Of a stretch of 64,000 bases of DNA, positions 39,526-48,493 are shown piece by piece. The stretch's first letter is position 1. Each line of letters opens with the position of its first letter. The DNA comes from Colwellia hornerae. GTDB taxonomy: Bacteria > Pseudomonadota > Gammaproteobacteria > Enterobacterales > Alteromonadaceae. The position numbers and the translations under genes were made by a program. The notes beneath the pieces are model-generated. The model was given only the letters and a program-made list of their open reading frames with translations, did not search any database and was not told the origin of the DNA. The DNA is taken from positions 1 through 64,000 of the forward strand of contig NZ_VOLR01000007.1 in assembly GCF_007954355.1 (NCBI RefSeq), given 5' to 3'.

Positions 39526-40587
39526 TTGGAATTTTTGTATGAGTACGGGTTGTTTTTAGCGAAAGCGATCACCTTTGTTATTGCTATTGTCGCAATTGTC
39601 ACGGTAATTGCTTCATCGGCAATGAAACCCGCCGGTAAAAAAGGTGAGTTAGAGCTTAATGACTTATCTGAAGAGTTTATTGATGTTGAAGAAGATATTA
39701 TTCATTACCTCTTATCAAAAGAAGAATTAAAAGAAAAAGATAAAAAGGATAAGAAAGCAGCGAAAGATAAAGCCAAAGCTGATAAAAAAGCGGCAAAATT
39801 ATCAGGTGATAATGAAGGCGCGATTGTTAAAGCTGAAGCCAAAATTTTTGTAGTTGATTTTAATGGCAGCATTGATGCACGAGAAGTGAGTGCACTGCGC
39901 GAAGAAATATCAGCAATACTTACAGTAGCTACCCCTGAAGATGAAGTTTTTTTACGTTTAGAAAGCGGCGGCGGTATGGTGCATGGTTATGGTTTAGCGG
40001 CTTCACAACTTGACAGGCTTCGTCAGCACAATATCCCGTTAACGGCTTCTGTTGATAAGGTTGCGGCAAGTGGTGGCTATATGATGGCATGTGTGGCTAA
40101 TCATATTATCTCAGCACCGTTTGCGATTGTTGGCTCAATTGGCGTTATTGCGCAAGTACCTAACTTTCATAAACTGCTTAAGAAAAATGATATTGATTAT
40201 GAGCAATTTACCGCTGGCGAATTTAAACGCACAGTGACCATGTTCGGTGAAAATACCGACAAAGGTCGTGAAAAGTTTTCTGAAGAATTAGAAGAAACTC
40301 ATCTACTCTTTAAAGACTTTGTGCGTGAACGTCGCCCAAGCTTAGATATTGATAAAGTAGCGACTGGTGAACATTGGTTTGGCAGTACCGCCAAAGAGCT
40401 TGGTTTAGTTGATGAAATTCAAACGAGCGATGATTTCCTTCAGTCTCGCAGTAAGTCACACAAAATTATTGCTTTAAGATATGTCATGAAAAAAACCTTA
40501 GCTGAAAAGTTTTCAAAAGCAGCATCAATGTCTGTTGACTCTATCTTTAGTAAACTTTGGCAAAATAACCGCATATTTCCAAGTTAA
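39526..40587 (+). CDS. sohB: inner-membrane signal-peptide-peptidase-like protease SohB
   Basis: 353 aa S49-family serine protease facing the periplasm. One N-terminal membrane helix (about 10-32) is followed by a Lys/Glu/Ala-rich coiled-coil-like stretch (about 62-95) and the protease domain: RLESGGGMVHGYGLAASQ, catalytic Ser in KVAASGGYMMA (about 182) and Lys in GEFKRTVT (about 233). The start is a TTG (39526) with AGGAGA upstream. The length and layout match E. coli SohB. Ends with its own terminator. Confidence 0.93.
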   Translation: MEFLYEYGLFLAKAITFVIAIVAIVTVIASSAMKPAGKKGELELNDLSEEFIDVEEDIIHYLLSKEELKEKDKKDKKAAKDKAKADKKAAKLSGDNEGAIVKAEAKIFVVDFNGSIDAREVSALREEISAILTVATPEDEVFLRLESGGGMVHGYGLAASQLDRLRQHNIPLTASVDKVAASGGYMMACVANHIISAPFAIVGSIGVIAQVPNFHKLLKKNDIDYEQFTAGEFKRTVTMFGENTDKGREKFSEELEETHLLFKDFVRERRPSLDIDKVATGEHWFGSTAKELGLVDEIQTSDDFLQSRSKSHKIIALRYVMKKTLAEKFSKAASMSVDSIFSKLWQNNRIFPS

Positions 40588-40614
40588 CTCATCAATATTG
40601 ACTGAGTAAGATCT

Positions 40615-40643
40615 AAAAAAGGATGCTAATGGCATCCTTTTTT
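40615..40643 (+). terminator. rho-independent terminator of sohB
   Basis: AAAAAAGGATGC, loop TAATG, GCATCCTTTTTT shortly after the sohB stop. Confidence 0.9.
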
Positions 40644-40766
40644 GTTTTCTATGTTTTACTCTATTATAAATTAAAGTACTACACGGTCTCACTTTATTCG
40701 AAGTTCTAGAGAAACGTCTGTTAAAGCTAAAATGCAGCGTAAAAATTTATAACAGTAATAAACAGC

Positions 40767-41036
40767 TTATTCAGCAACTAATCGTGACTTTGTCGAGCTT
40801 TGAGTGTGCTTCACCTTTAAAACGTTTACTTGCGTCTTTTGAACGTCAATAACCGCTTTAGCCAAGGTTATAGTGCTTGTATTCAATTTCATTGAATCAG
40901 CTATGCTTTGTTGAGCTGCTGCAGTAATTGAAAAGTTAGCGACTGTTTCTACTTTTACTAATTCGATAGCTTGAGCTTGTGCTACCATCATTGTTGTTAC
41001 AAATGTTAATGTTGCGATTTTATTAAAAAATTTCAT
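40767..41036 (-). CDS. small secreted hypothetical protein
   Basis: 89 aa with a clear signal peptide (MKFFNKIATLTFVTTMMVAQAQA). The mature part is about 66 residues, rich in Ala, Thr, Val and Lys, with no cysteines and no recognised family. GGGTG lies six bases before the ATG. It is divergent from gcvA. Might be a periplasmic stress or surface protein; nothing in the sequence decides this. Confidence 0.6.
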   Translation of the reverse strand: MKFFNKIATLTFVTTMMVAQAQAIELVKVETVANFSITAAAQQSIADSMKLNTSTITLAKAVIDVQKTQVNVLKVKHTQSSTKSRLVAE

Positions 41037-41333
41037 AGGGTCACCCTTAAATTAAACGTATTATCCGTATAGATGTCTTGGGACCTTTTCTTATTTAATT
41101 CTTGAATATGGGTTGGGAATCACACTCAATAGCTAGCCCAATATGTTTGGGATAAAGATGAAGTCCTTCATCTATGGAGTGGATTCTACGTTAACTCTGG
41201 TAACTTTTGAAATGACAATTTATAATGTTTATCATTAGAAAAACTAATGAATGATAGTTATTTATTATTGTTGCTTATTTATGCATTCATTTTGAATGTT
41301 ATTATACAAAAAACTTATACTAAAAGGTGAATC
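41037..41333. other. divergent promoter region
   Basis: About 297 bp between the small secreted protein gene and gcvA. AT-rich. I see no further coding frame and no recognisable operator or riboswitch. Confidence 0.5.
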
Positions 41334-42242
41334 GTGTCTAACAGGCTCCCGCCACTTAACGCTTTGAGGGCATTCGAAGCATCAGCAAGACAATTGAGTT
41401 TTACCCGTGCTGCTGAAGAATTATTCGTCACTCAGGCGGCTATTAGTCATCAAATAAAATCATTGGAAGATTTTTTAGGCATAAAGTTATTTATGCGTAA
41501 AAATCGCGCTTTGTTACTTTCCGAAGAAGGTCAAGCCTACTACCTTGATATTAAAGATGTCTTTAATGCCATTAACGAAGCCACCGAACGTTTGTTCGCC
41601 CGTGGTGAGAAAGGAGCGATAACGGTTAGTACACAACCAAGCTTTGCTATTCAGTGGTTGGTACCAAGATTAAATGCTTTTTATGCTTTGCATCCCGACA
41701 TTGATGTTCGAATTAAAGCGGTTGATCAACCGGAGAATTCGTTGACGGGTGATGTTGACGTAGCCATTTATTTTGGCCGTGGTCATTGGGCCGACATCGA
41801 TGCCGAACAGTTACAAAAAGAGTACCTTATACCCGTTTGTTCACCTTTACTGTTACAAGGTAAAAAACCACTCGATAAAGTCGAAGATCTGATCAACCAT
41901 ACTTTATTGCATGATACTTCTCGACGCGATTGGAAACGATGGTTTAAACAAGTGAACGTGAAAGCCACTAATGTTAATCATGGGCCAATATTTAGTCATT
42001 CAGCTATGGTTGTTCAAGCCGCATTACATGGCCAAGGTGTCGCCTTAGCGCATAGTTTTCTGGCGAAACCTGATATTGATGCAGGCAGACTTATATGCCC
42101 CTTTGAAGATGTTTTAGAAAGTAAAAATGCCTATTATGTGGTGTGTCGAGATCGCCAAGTTGATTTAGGTAAAATAGCAGCATTTCGCGAATGGGTGCTT
42201 GATACTGTAGCTCAAGACCAAGAAGAATTAAATGACCAATAA
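41334..42242 (+). CDS. gcvA: LysR-type regulator GcvA
   Basis: 302 aa. N-terminal winged helix-turn-helix (NALRAFEASARQLSFTRAAE, then TQAAISHQIKSLEDFLG) and a C-terminal periplasmic-binding-like effector domain. The segment RLPPLNALRAFE is typical of GcvA, which controls the glycine cleavage system; no gcv genes lie in the window. Start is GTG with AAAAGGTG upstream. gcvA followed by ygdD and rlmM matches E. coli order, with one extra hydrolase gene inserted. Confidence 0.88.
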   Translation: MSNRLPPLNALRAFEASARQLSFTRAAEELFVTQAAISHQIKSLEDFLGIKLFMRKNRALLLSEEGQAYYLDIKDVFNAINEATERLFARGEKGAITVSTQPSFAIQWLVPRLNAFYALHPDIDVRIKAVDQPENSLTGDVDVAIYFGRGHWADIDAEQLQKEYLIPVCSPLLLQGKKPLDKVEDLINHTLLHDTSRRDWKRWFKQVNVKATNVNHGPIFSHSAMVVQAALHGQGVALAHSFLAKPDIDAGRLICPFEDVLESKNAYYVVCRDRQVDLGKIAAFREWVLDTVAQDQEELNDQ

Positions 42243-42900
42243 GAATATTAATCTCACCCCGAATATTTCAACTATTATGAGTCGTGTAGCAAAGCCTAAG
42301 GCTTTGGTTGTTTTTGCTCATGGCGCGGGTGCCGATAAAAGTCATGAGTTTATGGAACAAGTAAGTTGTGCTTTAAACCAAAAAAACATTAATGTATTAA
42401 GGTTTAACTTTTCATATATGGATGTTCGTTTGGCGCAAGGTAATCGCAGACCACCTGATAGAATGCCAAAGTTACTGGAATGTTTTGCAACGGTTATTGA
42501 CGATTTAGATAACGATTTACCCGTTTTTCTTGCTGGTAAATCAATGGGTGGCCGTGTTGCCGCAACCTTAGCTGAAAATAAAATACTCAATGCTTTAGGG
42601 GTAATGTGTTTAGGTTATCCGTTTCACCCTCAGAAAAAGCCTGAAAAATTAAGGTTAGCGCCTTTGCAAGAAACCCAAAAGCCAATCTTAATTTTACAGG
42701 GCACTCGTGATGCTTTAGGTAGCCAAGAAGAAATTGTAGAATATGAACTTTCCGAGCATTGTCACTGTATATTTTTTACCGACGGAGATCATAATTTGAA
42801 ACCACGCATAAAGTCAGGTTTTACTCATACTCAACACATACAATCGGCGGTTAATGAAATGGTGAAATTTATTGATGAGCATAATCCAGATGAAAAATAG
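42232..42900 (+). CDS. alpha/beta hydrolase (KANL3/Tex30-like family)
   Basis: 222 aa. Visible: VVFAHGAGADKSHEFM (oxyanion region), NFSYMDVRLAQGNRRPPD, the nucleophile elbow AGKSMGGR and LQGTRDALGS and DGDHNLKP for Asp and His of the triad. These are hallmarks of the small dienelactone-hydrolase-like family related to eukaryotic KANL3/Tex30. The substrate is unknown. Overlaps gcvA by 11 bases and the next gene by about 11, so it is in one operon with gcvA-ygdD-rlmM. Confidence 0.85.
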   Translation: MTNKNINLTPNISTIMSRVAKPKALVVFAHGAGADKSHEFMEQVSCALNQKNINVLRFNFSYMDVRLAQGNRRPPDRMPKLLECFATVIDDLDNDLPVFLAGKSMGGRVAATLAENKILNALGVMCLGYPFHPQKKPEKLRLAPLQETQKPILILQGTRDALGSQEEIVEYELSEHCHCIFFTDGDHNLKPRIKSGFTHTQHIQSAVNEMVKFIDEHNPDEK

Positions 42901-43342
42901 TCATGTTTTTAGAAATTACTTAACGGCCATTATGATATTTATTGGTATCAGTGGCTGTTTTTCTGTATTATTCGGCGCTTGGTTTGCCCATGCTGGGGCA
43001 AACTTGCCAAATGAAGTGCAATCACGCCTTGCTAATGCATTGCAATATCAATTTTTTCATACTTTAGCACTACTTACCGTGGCAATTTGGTTGCAAGTTC
43101 TACCAGGTAAGCATCATGCTGTTAAGGTTATTAATCTTTTATATTTATCAGCAAGCTTTTTTATAGTCGGGATTTTATTTTTTAGTGGTGTTTTGTATAT
43201 AAAAACATTTTTTGATTTTACCGTTATTGGAAAAATAGTTCCTTTTGGTGGTATATCATTTGCGCTGGGTTGGTTGTGTATCAGCTGGGCGGGAATTAAT
43301 AGTACTCTGTGTACTTTAAGCACAGACCAAGATCGTTTGTAG
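42890..43342 (+). CDS. ygdD: DUF423-family membrane protein (YgdD-like)
   Basis: About 150 aa with four transmembrane segments. The DUF423 pattern is visible: an N-terminal helix, FGAWFAHAGANLP, then LANALQYQFFHTLALL and, at the end, GKIVPFGGISFALGWLCI. Function is unknown. I take ATG 42890, overlapping the previous stop; TTG and ATG codons at 42872 and 42875 would add up to six residues. Its place just before rlmM is conserved in gammaproteobacteria. Confidence 0.82.
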   Translation: MKNSHVFRNYLTAIMIFIGISGCFSVLFGAWFAHAGANLPNEVQSRLANALQYQFFHTLALLTVAIWLQVLPGKHHAVKVINLLYLSASFFIVGILFFSGVLYIKTFFDFTVIGKIVPFGGISFALGWLCISWAGINSTLCTLSTDQDRL

Positions 43343-43353
43343 GTAAATTAGTT

Positions 43354-44442
43354 ATGACCTCTATTATATTATATTGTCGCCCAGGCTTTGAAAAAGAGTG
43401 TGGTGCAGAAATTCAAGAAAAAGCTGCGTGGAATGAAATATTTGGCTATTTACAGCTGACTAAAAACGAAGGTTTAGTCTATTTTCATCTAAACAACCCT
43501 AAAGACGGTGAAGTTTTAATGGAGACGATCCCATTGCGCCGCTTGATATTTGCTCGTGATTGGTTTGTTACCGTAACAGATAAAATTGAACTACCTGATT
43601 ACAATCGTGTTGAAGCTATTACCGAAGTCTTAGGTACTGAATGGCAATATGCTGATTTACGGATGGAAATGCTTGACACAAACGAAGGTAAAGAACTTTC
43701 AAAGTTCTGTCGTAAGTTGTCTGTACCTTTACGCCAAGCTTTACGTAAGAATAAAATTCTTATGGAAAAAGGTGATAACGAGGGTGCTATCTTACACGGT
43801 CTTTTTCTAAGTGGTAAAGAAGCTATTTTTGGTTTTTCATTAGCCCATAATAGCTCTGTTTATACTATGGGTATTCCAAGGCTGAAGTTTCCAAGTGCTT
43901 CACCGAGCCGTTCAACATTAAAATTAGATGAAGCTTTTCTACACTTTGTTCCGCGTGATGAATGGGACGAACGTTTGACATCAGGCCTTAAAGCTGTTGA
44001 TTTAGGTGCTGCACCGGGTGGTTGGACATATCAATTAGTGCGTCGCGGTATGATGGTGACAGCTATTGATAATGGCGCTATGGCTGAGTCATTGATGGAT
44101 ACCGGGCAAGTTAAACATCGCATGATGGATGGTTTTAAATATGTACCGATGAAGCAAAATGTTCATTGGCTAGTTTGTGACATGATTGAAAAACCTCAGC
44201 GTGTCGCTAAGCTCATGGCTGAATGGTTATTAAAAGGTTACTGTAAAGAAGCTATATTTAATTTAAAGTTGCCAATGAAAGGCCGCTTTCAGGAAGTCAC
44301 TAATGACTTACAAATACTTAAAGATGCTTTTAGTGAGCATAAAGTGAAGTATGAACTCTATGCTAAGCACCTTTATTATGATCGTGAAGAAATAACCGTT
44401 CATGCAAGGTTATTATCTCCACCGCCAATGAAAGAAGAATAG
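43354..44442 (+). CDS. rlmM: 23S rRNA (cytidine-2'-O)-methyltransferase RlmM
   Basis: 362 aa; methylates C2498 of 23S rRNA using SAM. The N-terminal THUMP-like part starts MTSIILYCRPGFEKECGAEI. The C-terminal Rossmann methyltransferase shows AVDLGAAPGGWTYQLVRRG and VHWLVCDMIEKP, with Lys in FNLKLPMKGR. I place the start at ATG 43354, where homology begins and AGG lies upstream; the open frame extends 15 codons further into ygdD. Ends at a bidirectional terminator. Confidence 0.96.
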   Translation: MTSIILYCRPGFEKECGAEIQEKAAWNEIFGYLQLTKNEGLVYFHLNNPKDGEVLMETIPLRRLIFARDWFVTVTDKIELPDYNRVEAITEVLGTEWQYADLRMEMLDTNEGKELSKFCRKLSVPLRQALRKNKILMEKGDNEGAILHGLFLSGKEAIFGFSLAHNSSVYTMGIPRLKFPSASPSRSTLKLDEAFLHFVPRDEWDERLTSGLKAVDLGAAPGGWTYQLVRRGMMVTAIDNGAMAESLMDTGQVKHRMMDGFKYVPMKQNVHWLVCDMIEKPQRVAKLMAEWLLKGYCKEAIFNLKLPMKGRFQEVTNDLQILKDAFSEHKVKYELYAKHLYYDREEITVHARLLSPPPMKEE

Positions 44443-44459
44443 CACGATGCTTCTTGCAT

Positions 44460-44488
44460 AAAAAAACCGACATACCGTCGGTTTTTTA
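44460..44488. terminator. bidirectional terminator between rlmM and isocitrate dehydrogenase
   Basis: AAAAAAACCGAC, loop ATACC, GTCGGTTTTTTAA: both strands end in a U-run, serving the two convergent genes. Confidence 0.9.
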
Positions 44489-44529
44489 ATATCTGTTATC
44501 AGCTGATATTATTAACAGCTTCTAGCCAG

Positions 44530-45543
44530 TTAGGCTTCTAAGCGCTCTAAAACTGCTTGGGTAAAATCAGTGGTACCGTGTGTACCGCCTAAATCACGCG
44601 TCGTTCTATCACCCGTAGCAATAACATCTGTAATTGCATCACGAATCTTACTGGCTTTATCACCCATATCTAAATATTCAAGCATTTGAATAGCTGCTAA
44701 TATCACTGAGGTAGGGTTAGCTAAGTTTTTGCCTGCAATATCTGGTGCACTACCGTGGACGGCTTCAAAAATAGCGCAGTCGCCACCAATGTTAGCACCA
44801 GGAGCCATACCTAAACCGCCGACTAAACCTGCACACAAGTCAGATAAAATATCGCCAAATAAGTTTGTTGTTACAATGACATCGAATTGCTCTGGATTCA
44901 TCACTAATTGCATACAACAATTATCAACGATCATTTCTGTCGATTCTATTTGCGGGTAGCGGGCGGCAACTTCACGGGCTACTTTTAAAAACAAGCCAGA
45001 AGTTGATTTCAAAATATTGGCTTTATGAACAGCTGTTACTTTTTTTCTACCTTCTTTGATGGCAGTTTCATAGGCAAAAGTCAGAATGCGTTCAGCACCT
45101 TCACGGGTGATTAAACTTTTTGCTTCAGCAACTTCGCCATCTTCAGACAATATTTGCCCTAAGCCTGAATACATACCTTCGGTGTTTTCACGTACCGTTA
45201 TGATGTTTATGTCTTCGTAGCGGGCTTTAGTGCCTTTAAATGATATTACCGGGCGGACATTCGCGTAGAGTTGGAAATGCTTACGCAAGGTAACATTAAT
45301 TGAAGTAAAACCTTCACCAACGGGCGTGGTAAGTGGACCTTTAAGTGCTATTTTATTTTTTTGAATAAGCGCTAAGGTACTTTCAGGAATTAAATCGCCG
45401 TGATTTTCAAGAGCAGTAAGACCGGCGTCTGCATATTCATATGCAAAATCACATCCGGCTTTGTCTAGTATTTTAATTGTAGCATCGATAATATCGGGAC
45501 CAATGCCATCGCCAGGGATCACTGTTATGGTTTGTGTAGCCAT
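44530..45543 (-). CDS. NAD-type isocitrate dehydrogenase (isocitrate/isopropylmalate dehydrogenase family)
   Basis: 337 aa from ATG 45543, which has AAAGG seven bases upstream; the frame extends five codons more. Family motifs: TVIPGDGIGPDI, the substrate segment GFTSINVTLRKHFQLYANVRP, ENTEGMYSG, HKANILKSTSGLF, and NLFGDILSDLCAGLVGGLG, with the cofactor loop EAVHGSAPDIAGKN. The size and pattern fit the eukaryote-like NAD-dependent isocitrate dehydrogenase seen in Shewanella and relatives. It is distinct from the NADP enzyme Icd. Monocistronic. Confidence 0.85.
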   Translation of the reverse strand: MATQTITVIPGDGIGPDIIDATIKILDKAGCDFAYEYADAGLTALENHGDLIPESTLALIQKNKIALKGPLTTPVGEGFTSINVTLRKHFQLYANVRPVISFKGTKARYEDINIITVRENTEGMYSGLGQILSEDGEVAEAKSLITREGAERILTFAYETAIKEGRKKVTAVHKANILKSTSGLFLKVAREVAARYPQIESTEMIVDNCCMQLVMNPEQFDVIVTTNLFGDILSDLCAGLVGGLGMAPGANIGGDCAIFEAVHGSAPDIAGKNLANPTSVILAAIQMLEYLDMGDKASKIRDAITDVIATGDRTTRDLGGTHGTTDFTQAVLERLEA

Positions 45544-45746
45544 TTTTCTGCCTTTCAAAAGAGTATGTCAAATTAGGAAACGGGTGCAGTTATAGCACGC
45601 GGTACTTGTGTAATCTACGATAAAACCTTTCAGACACTATACATCGATTGGTTTTATCTAATTTATCTTATAACAGCTAGTATAAAGGATCGTTTAACAA
45701 AACGTTATTAGACTTTTGTTTTATTAAAGCTGTTTTTAACGTGAGT

Positions 45747-46124
45747 TTATAATTGCTGAAACTGCTCATAAGCTGTGTTACCAATAGCGATAAGTGAGCC
45801 ATCTTTAAACAAAAGTGCGGTACATTCGTCTTGTGTGGTAAATCCGTCAGATTTTACATGTTGAGTGCGATAGAACATCACTTGAAAACTGTGCTCATTA
45901 ACTTTTTTAGCTTCTGTGATATCCGGGCTACCTAATTCTTTTATCGCTTGGTCAAAATCAAACTTTTCTAGGGTTAATTTTCCAATGTACTGTTTGTTAT
46001 ATGATTCACGATCACCCCATTCCATATCAGATGGACTGTCATCATAAAAGTTTACCACTAGTGCAACAAAAACACCGTAAATGGCTAATGCGATTAAGAT
46101 ACGAGAGACGACTTTTTTATTCAT
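45747..46124 (-). CDS. DUF3192-family protein (membrane-anchored)
   Basis: 125 aa with one N-terminal membrane helix (about 7-25) and a periplasmic domain. The DUF3192 signature is VMFYRTQHVKSDGFTTQDEC, then LLFKDGSLIAIGNTAY. Function unknown. A paralogue, anchored as a lipoprotein, is at 52296. Lies downstream of xni across 112 bp. Confidence 0.8.
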   Translation of the reverse strand: MNKKVVSRILIALAIYGVFVALVVNFYDDSPSDMEWGDRESYNKQYIGKLTLEKFDFDQAIKELGSPDITEAKKVNEHSFQVMFYRTQHVKSDGFTTQDECTALLFKDGSLIAIGNTAYEQFQQL

Positions 46125-46236
46125 TTATTAAAAATTCCGTTAAATTATTGATCAGTATTAAAGATTAAGCTTAACAACCGCTAATTATTTTAATTAATTT
46201 ATGCAAAGTTTAACACTGATATTATGTTTAGTAACA

Positions 46237-47037
46237 CTAAGAAGAAAGACGAATATCTTTCAAATTAAACCCCAAAGGTATGTCTTTTTTTAGCGTGATA
46301 AGTTCTTGGCTGAGCGCTATTTGTTCTTTGTGCTCAGCAAGTTTATTGGCTAATGTTGCTTTAATATCGGTTGCTTCAAGTATACTTTTTAATGAGCCAT
46401 ATTGATTTAATAGCTGTGCAGCTGTGACTTGTCCTATCCCCGCTACACCAGGTATTTTATTGGTATTGTCACCCGTTAATGTCCATAGGTCCATTAATTG
46501 TTGTGGCTTAACATTGAATTTGCTTAGCACAAAGTTAGTATCAAGATGGCGACGATTAAAATGATCATAAACACCAATATGAGGACCCAGTAATGAGAGG
46601 AAGCCTTTATCTGTTGAAACTATCGTGACATTCTGATCTTTTAAGGCCATTTTTATGGCTAATGTCGCAATTATATCGTCAGCTTCATCTTCTTCCGGTA
46701 TTAATGAGTCGACTTGTTGCTTCATTAACTCATCTTGAATATCAGGCAGGCAGGCAGCCAAATGCGCTGCCATTTTTTTTCTACCTTTTTTATAATCAGG
46801 AAAGAGTTCGTAACGCCAACAAGGTTTTTCGCTGTCAAATACCGCTAAAACATGGCTAGGTTGAAGATGCTCAAGTATTTTGGTTAACGCTTGTCCGCAA
46901 GCTTTCTGGGTATTAAACAGTACTTGTTTTTTGGTGTTTTCTGCAAGCTCGTTATTAAAAAGAAAAGGACGCTCTTGTACTGCGTATATTCTCCTAATTA
47001 AATTCAACGCATCAATTAATACAAGATGTGCGGACAT
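46237..47037 (-). CDS. xni: flap endonuclease Xni (ExoIX)
   Basis: 266 aa PIN-like 5' nuclease related to the N-terminal domain of DNA polymerase I. Visible: LVLIDALNLIRRIYA (first metal site), AVFDSEKPCWRYELFPDYKKGR, the acidic cluster PEEDEADDIIATLA, and the helix-hairpin-helix GDNTNKIPGVAGIGQVTAAQ. It lacks a polymerase domain. Starts 10 bases after the ppnN stop, so ppnN-xni form an operon. Confidence 0.94.
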   Translation of the reverse strand: MSAHLVLIDALNLIRRIYAVQERPFLFNNELAENTKKQVLFNTQKACGQALTKILEHLQPSHVLAVFDSEKPCWRYELFPDYKKGRKKMAAHLAACLPDIQDELMKQQVDSLIPEEDEADDIIATLAIKMALKDQNVTIVSTDKGFLSLLGPHIGVYDHFNRRHLDTNFVLSKFNVKPQQLMDLWTLTGDNTNKIPGVAGIGQVTAAQLLNQYGSLKSILEATDIKATLANKLAEHKEQIALSQELITLKKDIPLGFNLKDIRLSS

Positions 47038-47047
47038 TCATTTACCC

Positions 47048-48391
47048 TTAAATTACTTTATAGCATGGTATATATTTACTGCCGGGTAGTTTCATTCGTT
47101 GTTGTTCAACAAATGACGCCAGTAAAGTATCCATTAGTTTCATTATTTTTTTATCGCCAGATATTTCAAAAGGACCATTTTCTCTGATCGCCTTAATACC
47201 TTGCGACTTTACGTTACCCGCTACTATAGCAGAAAAAATACGGCGTAAGTTTGCCGCCAATGTCGCTTTGTCTAAATCATAGTTAATTGGCAGGTTAGCA
47301 ATGTTCTCGTGCGTGGGTTCAAACGGCTGTTGAAAGTCGGGTTCAATGACTAAAGACCAGTTAAAATGGTAGGCATCGCCAGTTTTTTTGCGATAAGTTA
47401 TCACTTCATTTAATTTATGGCGCATGGCTTTAGCTACGGCAATCGGGTCGTCAACGATAATTTCATAAAGGTTTTGTGCTTTTTCACCTAACGTTGCGCC
47501 AATAAAGCGATCAACTTGAATAAAGTATTCTGCACTCTCTTTAGGTCCTGTCAAAATAATTGGTAATTTTTGTGCTTCATTTTTGCTATTGAGCATAATA
47601 CCTAAAATATAAAGTAATTCTTCGGCTGTTCCTGCGCCCCCAGGGAAAATAACAATACCGTGTGACATTCGAACAAACGCTTCTAAGCGTTTTTCAATAT
47701 CAGGCATGATAACTAATTCATTAACGATAGGGTTAGGTGGCTCAGCCGCGATAATACTCGGCTCGGTTAAACCAATATAACGACCGTCTTTATTACGTTG
47801 TTTTGCGTGAGCTATAGTTGCTCCTTTCATTGGACCTTTCATAGCACCAGGGCCACAACCGGTACAGATATTAAAGCCACGCAGCCCTAATTGATACCCC
47901 ACTTCCTTAGTATATTTATATTCATTATCATTTATAGAATGACCGCCCCAACAGGTAACCAGATTTGGATCGCTTTCAGGGATAATAACATTCGCATTTC
48001 GAAGGATATCAAAAGTGAGGTCTGTTATTTGCTGAGTATGTTTAGCATCGGCTTGATAGCGGTTATGGGTAAATAGAATATCGCGTAACACTGCTGATAA
48101 TAGCTCTTGTATGCCCTTTATTATTTTACCATCAACGAAGGCATCACCCGGTGGGTTTGTTAAAGCTAATTTTACCCCTCGTTCTCGGCGCAGAACTTGT
48201 ATCTCAAAATCTTGAAATTTTTGATATATTTGTTCGGCATCATCGGTATGGCTGCCGGCATTTAATACGGCGAGTGAACAGTTTCGATAGACTTGATATA
48301 TTTTGCTGGTTGCTGATTTTTGAAGTTGCTCTATCTCTGATTGCGAGAGCAGGTTCATATTGCCAACAGGGTTTATTTGCGTATTCATCAT
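47048..48391 (-). CDS. ppnN: nucleotide 5'-monophosphate nucleosidase PpnN
   Basis: 447 aa. The central LOG-family Rossmann domain shows [33 protein letters not shown] and the signature [16 protein letters not shown]. The extra N- and C-terminal domains match E. coli PpnN (YgdH), which cleaves nucleoside monophosphates to base and ribose 5-phosphate and is controlled by (p)ppGpp. AAGGAG lies just before two tandem ATG codons. First gene of ppnN-xni. Confidence 0.95.
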   Translation of the reverse strand: MMNTQINPVGNMNLLSQSEIEQLQKSATSKIYQVYRNCSLAVLNAGSHTDDAEQIYQKFQDFEIQVLRRERGVKLALTNPPGDAFVDGKIIKGIQELLSAVLRDILFTHNRYQADAKHTQQITDLTFDILRNANVIIPESDPNLVTCWGGHSINDNEYKYTKEVGYQLGLRGFNICTGCGPGAMKGPMKGATIAHAKQRNKDGRYIGLTEPSIIAAEPPNPIVNELVIMPDIEKRLEAFVRMSHGIVIFPGGAGTAEELLYILGIMLNSKNEAQKLPIILTGPKESAEYFIQVDRFIGATLGEKAQNLYEIIVDDPIAVAKAMRHKLNEVITYRKKTGDAYHFNWSLVIEPDFQQPFEPTHENIANLPINYDLDKATLAANLRRIFSAIVAGNVKSQGIKAIRENGPFEISGDKKIMKLMDTLLASFVEQQRMKLPGSKYIPCYKVI

Positions 48392-48493
48392 TGAGCTCCT
48401 TCAGAAAAATGTAAAGCTAATAACTTGAAACGAGCCAAGGCTATTAACTTTTTATCGGTAATTGTAGGAATAAACGCAATTTTCAGACGATAT